From: Colwellia sp. 39_35_sub15_T18
GTDB lineage: Bacteria > Pseudomonadota > Gammaproteobacteria > Enterobacterales > Alteromonadaceae
Reading direction: 5' to 3'
Assembly (NCBI GenBank): GCA_002162675.1
Contig: MAAE01000024.1
Location: 16,484 to 80,483 of the forward strand
DNA length: 64,000 bases
The notes beneath the pieces were generated by a model that saw nothing but the letters and a program-made list of their open reading frames with translations, ran no database searches and was not told where the DNA came from. Shown here in pieces: positions 1 to 10,007 of this stretch; the stretch's first letter is position 1; each line of letters opens with the position of its first letter. A program made the position numbers and the translations under genes.

Positions 1-3000
1 GATATTGGAATAACATTTCAGTTTGAATAGCGGTTGATATCTTATTATTCAACACTTCAATTTTCTGCCAAAAATCTTCCAGCTCAAATACAGCACAAGC
101 CATGGTATAACTATTTGCTATTTCAGCAATGGTAGCACCTGTTTCTTCCTGCATACGATTAACAAAGTTAAAGCCCATATCATTACCAATTTTATTGGCT
201 AACTTAGTGGCAATAATTTCAGCCCGCAGTGGATGATGCTGCATTTGCTCTTGGTATTTATCACGAAGCTGTTTAGGGAACGCGTTGATTAATAATCTAT
301 CGTGATATGGATTATCCGTAATTTCGGGATGCACAAGATCTTCTTTCAAAACCATCTTACTGTAGGCAAGTAATACTGCAAGCTCAGGTCTTGTTAAACC
401 ATTTCCTTTTGATAACCTGTCGGCGATTTCTTCATCATCAGGAATAAATTCTAGTTCTCTGTCTAGCTTACCTGAACGTTCTAATTCATGAATAAAGCGT
501 ACTTGCTCTTTCAACTGATTAACGCCGCGTATATCGGTAATAGATAAAGAGTGGGTTTGGCGATAACAATCTTCAATAACAATATCTCCCACTTCATCCG
601 TCATATCATAAAGCAGTTGATTACGCTGTTTAACGGTTAAGTCACCATTTTGTACTAAACCATTTAGCAAAATTTTGATGTTCACTTCATTATCTGAACA
701 ATCTACACCACCGGCATTATCAATAGCATCGGTGTTGATACGCCCGCCCGTGGCAGCAAATTCAATACGGCCAAGTTGCGTTAATCCTAAATTCCCCCCT
801 TCACCTACAACTTTAGCTTGTAGCTCAGCACCATTAATGCGCAGTGAATCATTGGCTCTATCACCCACTTCTAAATGAGTTTCCTTACTACTTTTCACAT
901 AAGTACCAATACCACCATTCCAAAGTAAATCAACTTCCATGGTTAAAATAGCTTGAATTAAATCATTAGGTGACATGCTTTGTTTTTGTGTGCCAAGCAT
1001 CTTTTTAATTTGTGGGGTAAGTTTTATTGATTTAACGTGACGGCTAAATATGCCCCCTCCTGCTGAAATCAATTCTTTATTGTAATCTTCCCAGCTACAA
1101 CCCGGTAAATTAAATAAGCGTTCACGCTCAGGATAAGTTTTCGCTGCATCAGGTTGAGGGTCAATAAAAATATGTAGATGGTTAAACGCCGCTTGTAAGC
1201 GTATATGTTTTGATAACAACATACCGTTACCGAATACATCACCGGCCATATCACCAATAGCAATACAGGTGAAATCAGTGCTCTGACAATCAACATCCAT
1301 TTCTCTAAAATGACGTTTAACAGACTCCCAAGCCCCTTTTGCTGTGATGCCCATGGCTTTGTGATCGTAACCAACACTACCGCCCGAGGCAAAAGCATCT
1401 CCTAACCAGAAATTATATTCATCTGAGATACCATTCGCGATGTCTGAGAAAGTTGCAGTGCCTTTATCGGCGGCAACCACTAAATAGGCATCATCTTCAT
1501 CAAGGCGCACAACATCAACAGGTGGTACAACTTCACCATTAACAATATTGTCGGTAATATCGAGCAAAGCACGAATAAAGGTGCGATAACACTCTTTACC
1601 CGCCTCAAAGATTTCTTGACGAGTACCCGTTGGCAGCTGTTTACAAACAAATCCGCCTTTTGCACCTACTGGTACAATCACTGAATTTTTAACTTGTTGC
1701 GCTTTGACTAATCCCAAAACTTCTGTTCGGAAATCTTCACGTCGGTCAGACCAACGTAAACCGCCACGGGCAACTTTTCCGCCACGTAAATGTACACCTT
1801 CTACTTGAGGAGAATAAACGAAAATCTCAAATTTAGGGACTGGTTGTGGCATTTCACTAATTTTTTCAGGGGTAATTTTAAACGAGATATAAGGTTTCTC
1901 GCCCATGAGTTTGTCTACTTGGAAATAGTTAGTTCTAATCGTTGCGCTGATCATTTCAACAAAACGGCGAATGATTCGATCATCATCTAAATTAGCAACA
2001 TTATCTAATGAGCTTTCGATGGCGTCTAAAAGCTTGGTATGCGCTTTTTCTTTAGCACTATCACTGGACTTGCTCTTTGGATCAAATCGTTGAATAAATA
2101 GGTTAATTAATAACTGGGCAATATCTGGGTAGCGAGCAAAAGTATCCTCAATATAGCTTTGACTGAAACGGCCACCAATTTGGCGTTCATATTTGGCATA
2201 AGCACGTAAAATAGAAACACTACGCCCTTCTAATCCTGCCCCCAAAATTAAGCGGTTAAAACCATCATCTTCTAAACCACCTTGCCAGACTTTAGCAAAG
2301 GCATCCTGAAAGAGTGTTTGTACCGTGTAAAGATTGAAATCACTATCACCGGTAATTAGCATAGAGAAATCTAAGATCCAAAACATTTCACCATCAGACG
2401 CTTTGATTGCATAAGGGCTCTCACCAATAACACGTAAACCAAAGTTTTCTAACATGGGTAAAACATCAGAAAGGTGAATAGGATCACCCTTGTGAAAAAG
2501 CTTTAGCTTGACAAAACGGCTGCCCGCTTTTTCTTCTAACGGTTGATAGAACAACATTTCTAAACCATCAGAAAAGTTTACTCGCTCTAGTTTTTCTATA
2601 TCAACAATAGCAGAGCCAGGTAACACCGCATCTTTATAAGCTTGAGGGAAATTAGCATATTTACGACTTAAGATTTTAGCGGCCACTTCACCTTTATTGG
2701 CAGACAGCGCGCTCACGAGTTTATCATCCCAGTTACGGGCCGCTTCATTTAAATTCTTTTCAATTTCTTTCACATTGATGTCTGCTTTTGTTGAGTTAAC
2801 CTGAACAATATAATGCGTTCTTGCTTGCACTGACTCTGAAAAATAGGTGGTGAACTCAACGTCTTTATCACTGCCAAATGCTTCTTGTAATAAACGCTGC
2901 GTTTCCATGCGTAACTTAGTGTTGTAACGCTCTCTAGGCACATACACCATGCACGAATAAAACCGGTCAAAAGCATCACGTCGAACAAAAAGACCGCAAT

Positions 3001-4213
3001 AATCACGCTCTTGCATTTGTAGAATACCCATAACATTTTGCAATAACTCATTAATGCTACATTGCAGTATTTCATCTCTTGGGTAAGTTTCTAAAATATT
3101 GATTAACGTTTTAAAAGCATGGGTGCCCTTCGCAAATCCTGAGGCAGCACAAACGTCCATCACTTTGGTTTTTATTAACGGTAAGTGTAAAGCACTGTTA
3201 GTGTAATACGCAGAACCAAATAAGCCGATAAAACGCTCTTCACCAATAACGTTACCTTTGCTGTCAAAGCGCTTGACACCAATGTAGTCTAATTGTGCCG
3301 GCCTGTGTACTCTTGAACGTGAATTTGTTTTAGTTAAAATTAAATGATTATCACCTAAGGCAATATCACGACCTGATTCACTTAAGCTTGAAATTAAACG
3401 GCTTTTAGTGCCGTTAGAATTTTTCATTAGTCCTAAGCTAGAGTCCATAACCGCTTCAAGCTTTATGTCACCTTGCACCGCTTTAACATCATACGAGCGA
3501 TAACCCATTAAGGTGAAATTATTAGTCGCTAGCCAAGTTAAGAATTCAACCGTATCTTCTTTGGCTTTTTTAGTGCCCGGTAGTTTAGCTTTTTTGACCT
3601 CGTCAATAATAACGTTGAATTGTTTCAGCATGGGTTGCCAATCATTGACGGTTAAAGAAATATCTTCAACAACGCTTAACAATTCATCTTTAATTTTATT
3701 TAACTCTTGCTGAGTAGATTGACGATCAATTTCGATGAAAAAAATGGTTTCTTGTGAGGTTGCTTTTATTTTACTTTCAACCGCAGAGGCTAATTTAACC
3801 ATGTTCTGTTGTTTGTCGCGAACAATTTTTAACGGTGAATTCAGCATTAAATGGGGAGATAAACCTAATCGATTTAAAGCTATTCTGATTGAATCCACCA
3901 AAAATGGCATATCCTTTACAATCACTTCAATAATGGTATGGCTTGATTTCCAACCATTTTTATTTACTGACGGGTTAAAAACATGGATAACGGGTGCATC
4001 ATCAATATGCTCATTTAACGAACTCCATAAACTTAACGTAGCGCCATACATGTCACTATCATTTCTATTGGCTAAGTCGAGGGATGAAATATTGCTATAC
4101 AGTAGTTCAGCAAATTGCTCTACGAGTGCTGCTGACTCTTGAGGTACTTTTTTCTTAATTAATTGTGCTACGTTTTTTAGTATCACAGAGGGTGAACCGT
4201 TTATTAACGCCAT
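1..4213 (-). CDS. gdhB: NAD-specific glutamate dehydrogenase, large (about 180 kDa) type; 3' end cut by window edge
   Basis: The enzyme oxidatively deaminates L-glutamate to 2-oxoglutarate and ammonium with NAD+, feeding amino-acid carbon into the TCA cycle in the cytoplasm. About 1404 codons are visible of a family that usually has about 1600, so the C-terminal part lies beyond the left edge. Translation begins MALINGSPSVILKNV. The regulatory N-terminal region (roughly residues 1-700) precedes the catalytic part, where family blocks such as GVHLRGGKVARGGLRWSDRR, KNSVIVPVGAKGGFV, DGTGDMAGD-like AIGDMAGDVFGNGM and GEGGNLGLTQLGRIE can be read. The ATG at 4213 is preceded by an AAAAGGA Shine-Dalgarno sequence. 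It is a single gene with no close operon partner. The reading frame is open throughout the visible part. Confidence 0.96.
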   Translation of the reverse strand, partial: MALINGSPSVILKNVAQLIKKKVPQESAALVEQFAELLYSNISSLDLANRNDSDMYGATLSLWSSLNEHIDDAPVIHVFNPSVNKNGWKSSHTIIEVIVKDMPFLVDSIRIALNRLGLSPHLMLNSPLKIVRDKQQNMVKLASAVESKIKATSQETIFFIEIDRQSTQQELNKIKDELLSVVEDISLTVNDWQPMLKQFNVIIDEVKKAKLPGTKKAKEDTVEFLTWLATNNFTLMGYRSYDVKAVQGDIKLEAVMDSSLGLMKNSNGTKSRLISSLSESGRDIALGDNHLILTKTNSRSRVHRPAQLDYIGVKRFDSKGNVIGEERFIGLFGSAYYTNSALHLPLIKTKVMDVCAASGFAKGTHAFKTLINILETYPRDEILQCSINELLQNVMGILQMQERDYCGLFVRRDAFDRFYSCMVYVPRERYNTKLRMETQRLLQEAFGSDKDVEFTTYFSESVQARTHYIVQVNSTKADINVKEIEKNLNEAARNWDDKLVSALSANKGEVAAKILSRKYANFPQAYKDAVLPGSAIVDIEKLERVNFSDGLEMLFYQPLEEKAGSRFVKLKLFHKGDPIHLSDVLPMLENFGLRVIGESPYAIKASDGEMFWILDFSMLITGDSDFNLYTVQTLFQDAFAKVWQGGLEDDGFNRLILGAGLEGRSVSILRAYAKYERQIGGRFSQSYIEDTFARYPDIAQLLINLFIQRFDPKSKSSDSAKEKAHTKLLDAIESSLDNVANLDDDRIIRRFVEMISATIRTNYFQVDKLMGEKPYISFKITPEKISEMPQPVPKFEIFVYSPQVEGVHLRGGKVARGGLRWSDRREDFRTEVLGLVKAQQVKNSVIVPVGAKGGFVCKQLPTGTRQEIFEAGKECYRTFIRALLDITDNIVNGEVVPPVDVVRLDEDDAYLVVAADKGTATFSDIANGISDEYNFWLGDAFASGGSVGYDHKAMGITAKGAWESVKRHFREMDVDCQSTDFTCIAIGDMAGDVFGNGMLLSKHIRLQAAFNHLHIFIDPQPDAAKTYPERERLFNLPGCSWEDYNKELISAGGGIFSRHVKSIKLTPQIKKMLGTQKQSMSPNDLIQAILTMEVDLLWNGGIGTYVKSSKETHLEVGDRANDSLRINGAELQAKVVGEGGNLGLTQLGRIEFAATGGRINTDAIDNAGGVDCSDNEVNIKILLNGLVQNGDLTVKQRNQLLYDMTDEVGDIVIEDCYRQTHSLSITDIRGVNQLKEQVRFIHELERSGKLDRELEFIPDDEEIADRLSKGNGLTRPELAVLLAYSKMVLKEDLVHPEITDNPYHDRLLINAFPKQLRDKYQEQMQHHPLRAEIIATKLANKIGNDMGFNFVNRMQEETGATIAEIANSYTMACAVFELEDFWQKIEVLNNKISTAIQTEMLFQY

Positions 4214-4728
4214 GTTTTTTCCTTTTGCTCTTTTTAAGTTAGAGTTAAATTAAAAAGAAATTTGTAATAATTGAGATTATTTTATTTTTATATCATGCTT
4301 ATAAATATCACTTTAAAAACTTTCTTGACAAGTCAAAATAGAACCTACACTAAAAGCTTTTATAGTATAGTACAGATTTTATGAATAAATTTAAGCAATT
4401 GCGAGTGTTTTTTTGTATTAAATACGAAACTTGCTGTAGCAGATTGAGCCGTTTTTTTATATTTTTGAAGTATATGCAAATAAGCTAAATAACTACAGCT
4501 TATTTTCACTATTTCCTGATTAACTATACAGTTTGAGGGTAGGATTTGATTTTAAATTTTTTTGTTCATGGTAAAAATAATTTAGTTGCAACAGCGTTTA
4601 ATCTGCAAAATTACTTTTTGATAAAAATATAGGAAGGTTTATTCGTTTTTATAGGGCAAATTATAAATATAAACTGTTACCATAAAGGCCATGTTTGTCA
4701 AAGTGCACAAAATAAGTAAAGAAAGCGA
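4214..4728. other. 515-bp AT-rich spacer between the response regulator and gdhB
   Basis: No convincing gene is seen. The gdhB promoter should lie here: reading leftward there is a TTGACTTGTCAA inverted repeat at about 4325-4336 that could contain a -35 hexamer or an operator. An 8-9 bp stem (AAATAAGCT/AGCTTATTT) at 4478-4505 might end the upstream regulator transcript, but it lacks a good uridine tract. A 35-codon ORF at 4381 has no ribosome binding site support. Confidence 0.4.
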
Positions 4729-5211
4729 CTAAACATTGTTTTTTACCTTCTCCTTAGACACTTTCGGTTTTTGGGCTGCCCTCAGATCTACTTTTTCACT
4801 GAATACAGCTTGGCGTGCTTGCTGTTTATGCTGTGTTTTGGTATTTTGCTTTTCATAGTTTTTTATGACTTCAATTATTTTTTGTGAATTAAACGGTTTA
4901 GTAATAAAACCATTCGCACCCGATGCTATTGATAATTCTATATTTTCTAAAGTACTCTCACCACTTACAATAACAACATAAGCACCTTTGTTATGCTCTT
5001 TAATTTGTTTAAGTGCTTCGATGCCATTTAATTTAGGCATATCGATATCTAAAAAGGTAATATCTATATCTCTTGACTTGTACAAAGTGACAGCAGCCTT
5101 GCCATCACTTGCTGTTAGCACATCCGTATAACCTAATGCCTTTACATAACTTCCCAGCATTTGCCTTACCAATGGGGTATCATCGGCTATCAATACTTTT
5201 TCTAAAATCAT
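4729..5211 (-). CDS. single-domain CheY-like response regulator
   Basis: This is a phosphoryl-accepting receiver protein with no DNA-binding output domain. The receiver fold covers residues 1-125 with the acidic pair D10/D11, phosphoacceptor D55 in the motif FLDIDMPKLNG, the switch residue S83 (VIVSGES) and K105 (TKPF). About 35 basic, low-complexity residues follow (KQNTKTQHKQQARQ), perhaps a tether. It lies 60 bp downstream of an HPt-containing regulator in the same direction, so the two may form part of one phosphorelay. No histidine kinase is adjacent, so the input is unknown. Confidence 0.9.
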   Translation of the reverse strand: MILEKVLIADDTPLVRQMLGSYVKALGYTDVLTASDGKAAVTLYKSRDIDITFLDIDMPKLNGIEALKQIKEHNKGAYVVIVSGESTLENIELSIASGANGFITKPFNSQKIIEVIKNYEKQNTKTQHKQQARQAVFSEKVDLRAAQKPKVSKEKVKNNV

Positions 5212-5271
5212 CGCATCCTTTCCTTGTTTCTATTAGCTATTACTCTCACCATCATGGATAGTTTAATCATA

Positions 5272-5970
5272 TTAAATGACCTTACTCTTAAAAATAGATT
5301 GGGAGAGCCTCTCGAATTCGGTCAACATTTCAGCTGCAACATAATAATTTTCGGTTTTTAACAGGCTTTCAATTTTGCTAGATAAAGTCGTGATTTCTAG
5401 GTAGCCAAAAGAACCGCCGGAACCTTTTAATACATGTATTTGTTTTTCAAAATCCTGCCAACGTTCTTCTTTTACAGCCTTTTTCAAAGACACTAATGCA
5501 CTGGGTAGACTGTTTTCAAAGTCTGAAACAAGGTTTTCATAGTCACTGCTAACCTCGATTTTTTTGGCTTGTTCGTGTCTTGCTTTAATGTCATCAGAAT
5601 TCAAATAACGCGCTAAAGTAGTGAAAAACAATGCATGATCAATAGGTTTAGATAAACAACAGTTAAAGCCAACGTCATCATACTTATGAAAATTACCTTT
5701 CATGACATTTGCTGTTAACGCGATAATAGGCCGAGAATATCCCGTTTTTCTAAGTATTTCAGTCGCTTTCATGCCATCCATGAGGGGCATTTGTATATCC
5801 ATCAAAATTAAATCAAACTCATCGGAAAGTGCCTTTTCAACAGCTAAACGGCCATTATCGACAACAACGATTTCAGCCCCTGTTTTGTTAACATAGACAG
5901 TAATCAACTTTTGATTGATTTGGCTATCTTCTGCTAATAACACACGGCCAAGCAATTGAGGAATAGTCAT
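5272..5970 (-). CDS. response regulator with C-terminal HPt domain
   Basis: An N-terminal receiver domain (about residues 8-125) has D15 and phosphoacceptor D58 in LILMDIQMPLMDG, followed by T86 and K108 (SKPID). A linker leads to a histidine phosphotransfer domain (about 145-230) whose phosphorylatable histidine is probably H179 in HVLKGSGGSFGY. The order REC-HPt is that of the C-terminal half of hybrid kinases such as BarA or ArcB, here as a separate protein. It could take phosphate from a distant hybrid kinase and pass it to the CheY-like protein encoded 60 bp downstream. Its ATG overlaps the stop of a short upstream reading frame (ATGA). Confidence 0.9.
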   Translation of the reverse strand: MTIPQLLGRVLLAEDSQINQKLITVYVNKTGAEIVVVDNGRLAVEKALSDEFDLILMDIQMPLMDGMKATEILRKTGYSRPIIALTANVMKGNFHKYDDVGFNCCLSKPIDHALFFTTLARYLNSDDIKARHEQAKKIEVSSDYENLVSDFENSLPSALVSLKKAVKEERWQDFEKQIHVLKGSGGSFGYLEITTLSSKIESLLKTENYYVAAEMLTEFERLSQSIFKSKVI

Positions 5971-6185
5971 AGTCTGAACTGATTTTTTTTAAATGAGGCT
6001 AATTTGAAGTCGTCGTTAATGAAGTTAATACCATCAAGATCTCCTGAGGAAATTCTTGTTTCATTTTGACATGTTAGCTGCTTTTGCTGAGGTTCTTTCA
6101 TCTTATCGGTATTTCCGTATCCAATATGAGGCAGGTATATAGATGCTAGACAAATGCTAGACTCTCGCCTAATCAGCTTTATCAT
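5967..6185 (-). CDS. possible small protein translationally coupled to the REC-HPt gene
   Basis: This is a 72-codon reading frame (MIKLIRRESSICLAS...) with no family I recognise. It may be real because its TGA overlaps the ATG of the REC-HPt gene, a usual sign of coupling. Against it: the composition is unremarkable and I see no strong Shine-Dalgarno sequence. It could also be leader sequence or the relic of a longer regulator. Confidence 0.25.
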   Translation of the reverse strand: MIKLIRRESSICLASIYLPHIGYGNTDKMKEPQQKQLTCQNETRISSGDLDGINFINDDFKLASFKKNQFRL

Positions 6186-6409
6186 CGTTAGTGATTAAAT
6201 CAAGCGAATTGCCGAGAGTATTTTCTCAACAATACCTGCGATATGTCATGATGTAAATATAGTTCATCAACTATTTTATGCATCAATATATCAAAAATAA
6301 CACCTAGTCTCGAAAAGTAACCAATAATAAACAGCATTTGTTGGTGTTGTTTATTCAGTCAGGGTGATAGGATTTTCAGCCATCAGGTTTGCCAGCTTAG
6401 TTGGGCAAA

Positions 6410-6436
6410 CAAAAAAAATCGGCCGCAAGCGACCGA
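6410..6436 (-). terminator. intrinsic terminator after the RND transporter gene
   Basis: On the minus strand the sequence TCGGTCGC-TT-GCGGCCGA (one G-U pair) is followed by eight T residues. It lies just past the stop of the transporter gene and ends the envelope-cassette transcript. Confidence 0.85.
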
Positions 6437-6470
6437 GTTTTAAATAGATATCAAATAAAGACTAATATAT

Positions 6471-8789
6471 TTACTGTTTTTTATCTGACCATAAAAAAGC
6501 TGATAAGGCTGGTAACACGATAATAGCGGCTAGCATGTTGACCAAAAACATAAAGGTTAATAACACGCCCATATCTACTTGGAATTTCAAATCAGAGAAG
6601 AACCACGTTGAAACACCTATAGCTAAGGTGATACCGGTAATTAATACGGCACTGCCACGCTCTTTAAGGGCAGCAAGGTAAGCATCATGTACATTGGCAC
6701 CTTCTTTAAGTTTAGTGCTCATGGTCGATAATATATAAATACCATAATCAACACCAATACCAACCCCTAAAGCGATTACTGGCAGAGTTGATACGGTCAA
6801 ACCAATATCTAAGGCGGTCATTAACCATTGTGCCAATGTTGATACCACGTAAAGCGGTAATACCACCACCACAGTAGCTCGAACACTTCTAAAGCTTAAT
6901 AAACATAAAATAATCACCGCGCCATATACATAAATCATCATAGGTAATTGCGCTTCGGCAACCGCTTCATTGGTTGCCGCCATGACACCAACAGGTCCAG
7001 AAGCTAGTTTAAACTGTATATGTTGACTACCTAATTCTTGGGCGGCAATTTTAACTTCTTTGATAACACGATTGATGGTCTCAGCTTTGTGATCTTTCAA
7101 AAACAAAATCACTGGCATGGCACTACAATCACTATTTAATAAACCACTTGATGAAGGTATGCGAGCAATAGATTGTACTAGCGTTTGTTGGTTACGAGGG
7201 ATCACACGCCAATTGGGATTACCTTCGTTATAGCCCGCATTCACTAATTTTGAAATAGACGCTAAACTTACCGTTGATTGCACACCCGTTACATTTTCCA
7301 TGCGCCATTGAAACCTATCAATGATATTCATGGTATCGTAATAGGTACAAGCATCAGGAGTTGTTTCTATAATGATAGACATATAATCAACACTAATAGC
7401 GTACTTATTAGTGATTAAGAAAGTGTCCTGATTATAACGCGATGACTCATGTAATGCCGGCGCTCCAGCATGCAATTCACCAATTTTTAAATCCTGAGAA
7501 TTAAACACACCTAAACCATATAAAATTACCGTCAATATTAAAATCACTGTCGCTGGGCCTTTAGTGGCAAAGCTTGCCATTGCACGCCAGACAGCACTTT
7601 CTTCACTAATATTACCCGCTTCATTTTTTCTATCTTTAGGGGTAATGGTTAAATATGACACTAACAATGGTAATAAGATTAAGTTAGTTAAAATGATCAT
7701 TGCTACGCCTAACGAGGCGGTAATGGCTAGTTCTCTAATAATCCCTATATCGATGGAAAGCAAGGTCAAAAATCCAACCGTATCTGATAGTAAAGCAATT
7801 CCGCCGGGGATTAACAAGGCTCTGAAACTTGCTTGTGCTGCCGCTTGAGAACTTTGGCCTAAATGTACTTTTTTAACAACAGAGTTAATCATTTGTACGC
7901 CATGACTAACACCAATAGCAAACACTAAAAAAGGGACTAAGATAGACATAGGATCAAGCCCAAAGCCTAATGTTGATAGCATCCCCATTTGCCAAACAAC
8001 GGCTACTAAAGAGCACACTATAGGTAATAACGTTAAACTAACAGAGTGGCAAAAGAAAAACACCATAACAGCCGTAATCGCAATGGCTATGGCAAAAAAC
8101 ACCACAACGCCTTTCGCCCCTTCAGCAACATCACCGACCATTTTAGCAAAGCCAATGATGTGCACTGAAATATTACCCTGTTCAAATTCGGCTCTAATTT
8201 CTTGCTCTAGTTGTGTTGCCATTGTTAAGGTATCTAGTTTTTCACCGGTATCAGGGTTGAAATCTAGTAATGACGCCTTCACCATCGCACAGCTATAATC
8301 ATCGGCAACTATGCTACCAACAATGCCTGCTTTTTCTATATTGGCTTTAACTACCGCTAAACCTTGTTCGTCTGCTTGAAAGTTAGCAGGAATAACAGGG
8401 CCGCCAGCAAAACCATCTTCAACAACTTCAACAAAACGAGTACTTGGAGAAAATAAAGACTTTACTTGAATGCGATCAACACCGGGGATGAAAAACAACT
8501 TGTCGTGCACACCTTTAAGGGCATTAAAAAAATCGGCGGTAAAAATATCATCATCACTATTACAGACAGAAATTAAAATATTATTAGCACCGCCAAAATT
8601 TTCGCTATGCTTTAAATAAGTTTTCATATAACTGTGATTTAAGGGGATGTTTTTTGTAAAAGAAGCGTCTAATTTGATCTGCGTTGCTTGAAAAATCAAG
8701 AAAAAACTGGCGAGAACAAAAAGCATAAGTACAAATAACTTATGACGGAAAAGGCCAATTTCTAAACGGTTTGCGAGGGAGATTTTCAT
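6471..8789 (-). CDS. RND superfamily (MMPL/HpnN-like) inner-membrane transporter
   Basis: This is a 772-residue proton-driven exporter-type membrane protein. One N-terminal helix (about 16-36) is followed by a large periplasmic loop, a block of helices (about 230-400), a second periplasmic loop (about 435-640) and a final helix block to the C terminus, the duplicated RND plan. The sequences SILVPFLVFAIGVSHGVQM and VIALGVGIGVDYGIY are typical of the sterol-sensing-like transmembrane segments of MMPL proteins. It is the last gene of a leftward cassette with YCF48, DUF1329 and DUF1302 proteins, a grouping found repeatedly in proteobacteria that handle hydrophobic compounds. No membrane-fusion protein or TolC is adjacent, so it is not a classical drug efflux pump. 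The substrate is unknown; lipid or hydrophobic-compound transport is an inference. Confidence 0.9.
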   Translation of the reverse strand: MKISLANRLEIGLFRHKLFVLMLFVLASFFLIFQATQIKLDASFTKNIPLNHSYMKTYLKHSENFGGANNILISVCNSDDDIFTADFFNALKGVHDKLFFIPGVDRIQVKSLFSPSTRFVEVVEDGFAGGPVIPANFQADEQGLAVVKANIEKAGIVGSIVADDYSCAMVKASLLDFNPDTGEKLDTLTMATQLEQEIRAEFEQGNISVHIIGFAKMVGDVAEGAKGVVVFFAIAIAITAVMVFFFCHSVSLTLLPIVCSLVAVVWQMGMLSTLGFGLDPMSILVPFLVFAIGVSHGVQMINSVVKKVHLGQSSQAAAQASFRALLIPGGIALLSDTVGFLTLLSIDIGIIRELAITASLGVAMIILTNLILLPLLVSYLTITPKDRKNEAGNISEESAVWRAMASFATKGPATVILILTVILYGLGVFNSQDLKIGELHAGAPALHESSRYNQDTFLITNKYAISVDYMSIIIETTPDACTYYDTMNIIDRFQWRMENVTGVQSTVSLASISKLVNAGYNEGNPNWRVIPRNQQTLVQSIARIPSSSGLLNSDCSAMPVILFLKDHKAETINRVIKEVKIAAQELGSQHIQFKLASGPVGVMAATNEAVAEAQLPMMIYVYGAVIILCLLSFRSVRATVVVVLPLYVVSTLAQWLMTALDIGLTVSTLPVIALGVGIGVDYGIYILSTMSTKLKEGANVHDAYLAALKERGSAVLITGITLAIGVSTWFFSDLKFQVDMGVLLTFMFLVNMLAAIIVLPALSAFLWSDKKQ

Positions 8790-8849
8790 AAAATTTTATA
8801 ATCCAGCTTTATACTTATTTAATTTACTGCTAACTAATAATACGGGTAA

Positions 8850-9872
8850 CTACAAAGAAATAACTTTAACACCAATATCTGAAACAACAATTAGTTTGCC
8901 ATTAAACCAAACACCTGCGATAAGTGCTTTGCCATCTTTTTGCATCCGTTGACGATAGCTTAGACCATCATCAACACTCTCAAGTAATGTGCCGTTATTC
9001 GCTAATAAAAATATTCTATTTTTATTAGCTAAGACAATATCATTGATTAAGGCTGTCGTTTTAGTGGCTCTTTGCTGCCATGGTGTACCATTTTGTAAAC
9101 TTCTAAAAACATGACCTCGCAACCCAGCAACTAACAAGTTGCCCTTTTGTGTCCGAGCTATGTCAAAAAACGAGCCTTGATATATTTCATCAAAGGGTTG
9201 CCAATTAACACCAAAGTCATTACTTTTTGCAATTAGCCCTATTTCACCAACCATATAAAGCGTTCGGCCATCAATGGCTAAACGATTAAAGTGCGGTAAA
9301 ATTGACGAGGCTTCATCTAAATAAGCTTCTTCATCTTCTTGTTTTAATTCGGCTAAATAATCAACATCATCGGGCAATAAAAATTCATCATGAAATTCAT
9401 TTTGCCATGTTTTGCCACCATCGTTGGTACGAAAAAAAAGGCCATAAGCGCCAATAGCAAGGCCTTCGAGTGGCGATTTAAAGACAATATCAAGCAAGGG
9501 TTTTTCAAGTTCAGGTTTATATTGCTGCACTTGCCATGTTAAGCCCGCATCTTTAGTGTGCAAAATAGTGGCATCATGCCCTACGGCCCAACCTAATTGA
9601 GTATTAAAGAAAAAAACACTGGTTAAGGTTGTTTGCACGGGTACATTGGCTTGTTGCCATTCTTGTCCGTCAGTAGACAGTAAAATGTGACCATGCTCAC
9701 CAACAACAACTAATTTTTCTTGTCCGATGTGGGTGATATCTAATAATAAAGATTTACTGGCTAGCGGTGCTTTAACAGAAGGAGGTAAAGAGGATACATC
9801 AGCAGCAACACTTGTTTGAACAAGTATGCCCAACAAAGAAAGGCTGCAAAAAAGGGAAGAAATAAAACGCAT
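8850..9872 (-). CDS. secreted YCF48/BNR-repeat beta-propeller protein
   Basis: About 340 residues with a signal peptide (MRFISSLFCSLSLLGILVQTSVAA) and repeated propeller blades of the YCF48/HCF136 type, for example GWAVGHDATILHTKDAGLTW and GAYGLFFRTNDGGKTW. The frame is open further upstream to 9980, but the ATG at 9872 places the signal peptide at the N terminus and is the likely start. It probably acts in the periplasm as an assembly or scaffold factor for the DUF1302/DUF1329/RND system encoded around it. That role is inferred from context only. A 17-bp inverted repeat lies just upstream, between it and the DUF1329 gene. Confidence 0.88.
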   Translation of the reverse strand: MRFISSLFCSLSLLGILVQTSVAADVSSLPPSVKAPLASKSLLLDITHIGQEKLVVVGEHGHILLSTDGQEWQQANVPVQTTLTSVFFFNTQLGWAVGHDATILHTKDAGLTWQVQQYKPELEKPLLDIVFKSPLEGLAIGAYGLFFRTNDGGKTWQNEFHDEFLLPDDVDYLAELKQEDEEAYLDEASSILPHFNRLAIDGRTLYMVGEIGLIAKSNDFGVNWQPFDEIYQGSFFDIARTQKGNLLVAGLRGHVFRSLQNGTPWQQRATKTTALINDIVLANKNRIFLLANNGTLLESVDDGLSYRQRMQKDGKALIAGVWFNGKLIVVSDIGVKVISL

Positions 9873-9960
9873 GGTAGAAGCTCTTATGACAATTAAAAAA
9901 ATATTATATAAAAAACAAATGTTAACCATCAATATATAAACATATAAATATAATATGATG

Positions 9961-9999
9961 GTAAGTAAAACGGCTGACATAGTCAGCCGTTTTACTTAC
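9961..9999. terminator. perfect 17-bp inverted repeat, probable attenuator inside the envelope cassette
   Basis: GTAAGTAAAACGGCTGA and its exact reverse complement are separated by five bases. On the minus strand the GC-rich core ACGGCTGA/TCAGCCGT is followed by TTTTAC. It begins 8 bases after the DUF1329 stop codon and so would cut or attenuate transcription before the YCF48 and RND genes, or stabilise the upstream mRNA. Confidence 0.75.
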
Positions 10000-10007
10000 A
10001 AGAAAGG

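Noticed and set aside
4381..4488. 35-codon frame upstream of gdhB (MNKFKQLRVF...)
   Set aside because: No ribosome binding site, AT-rich composition and no recognisable product.
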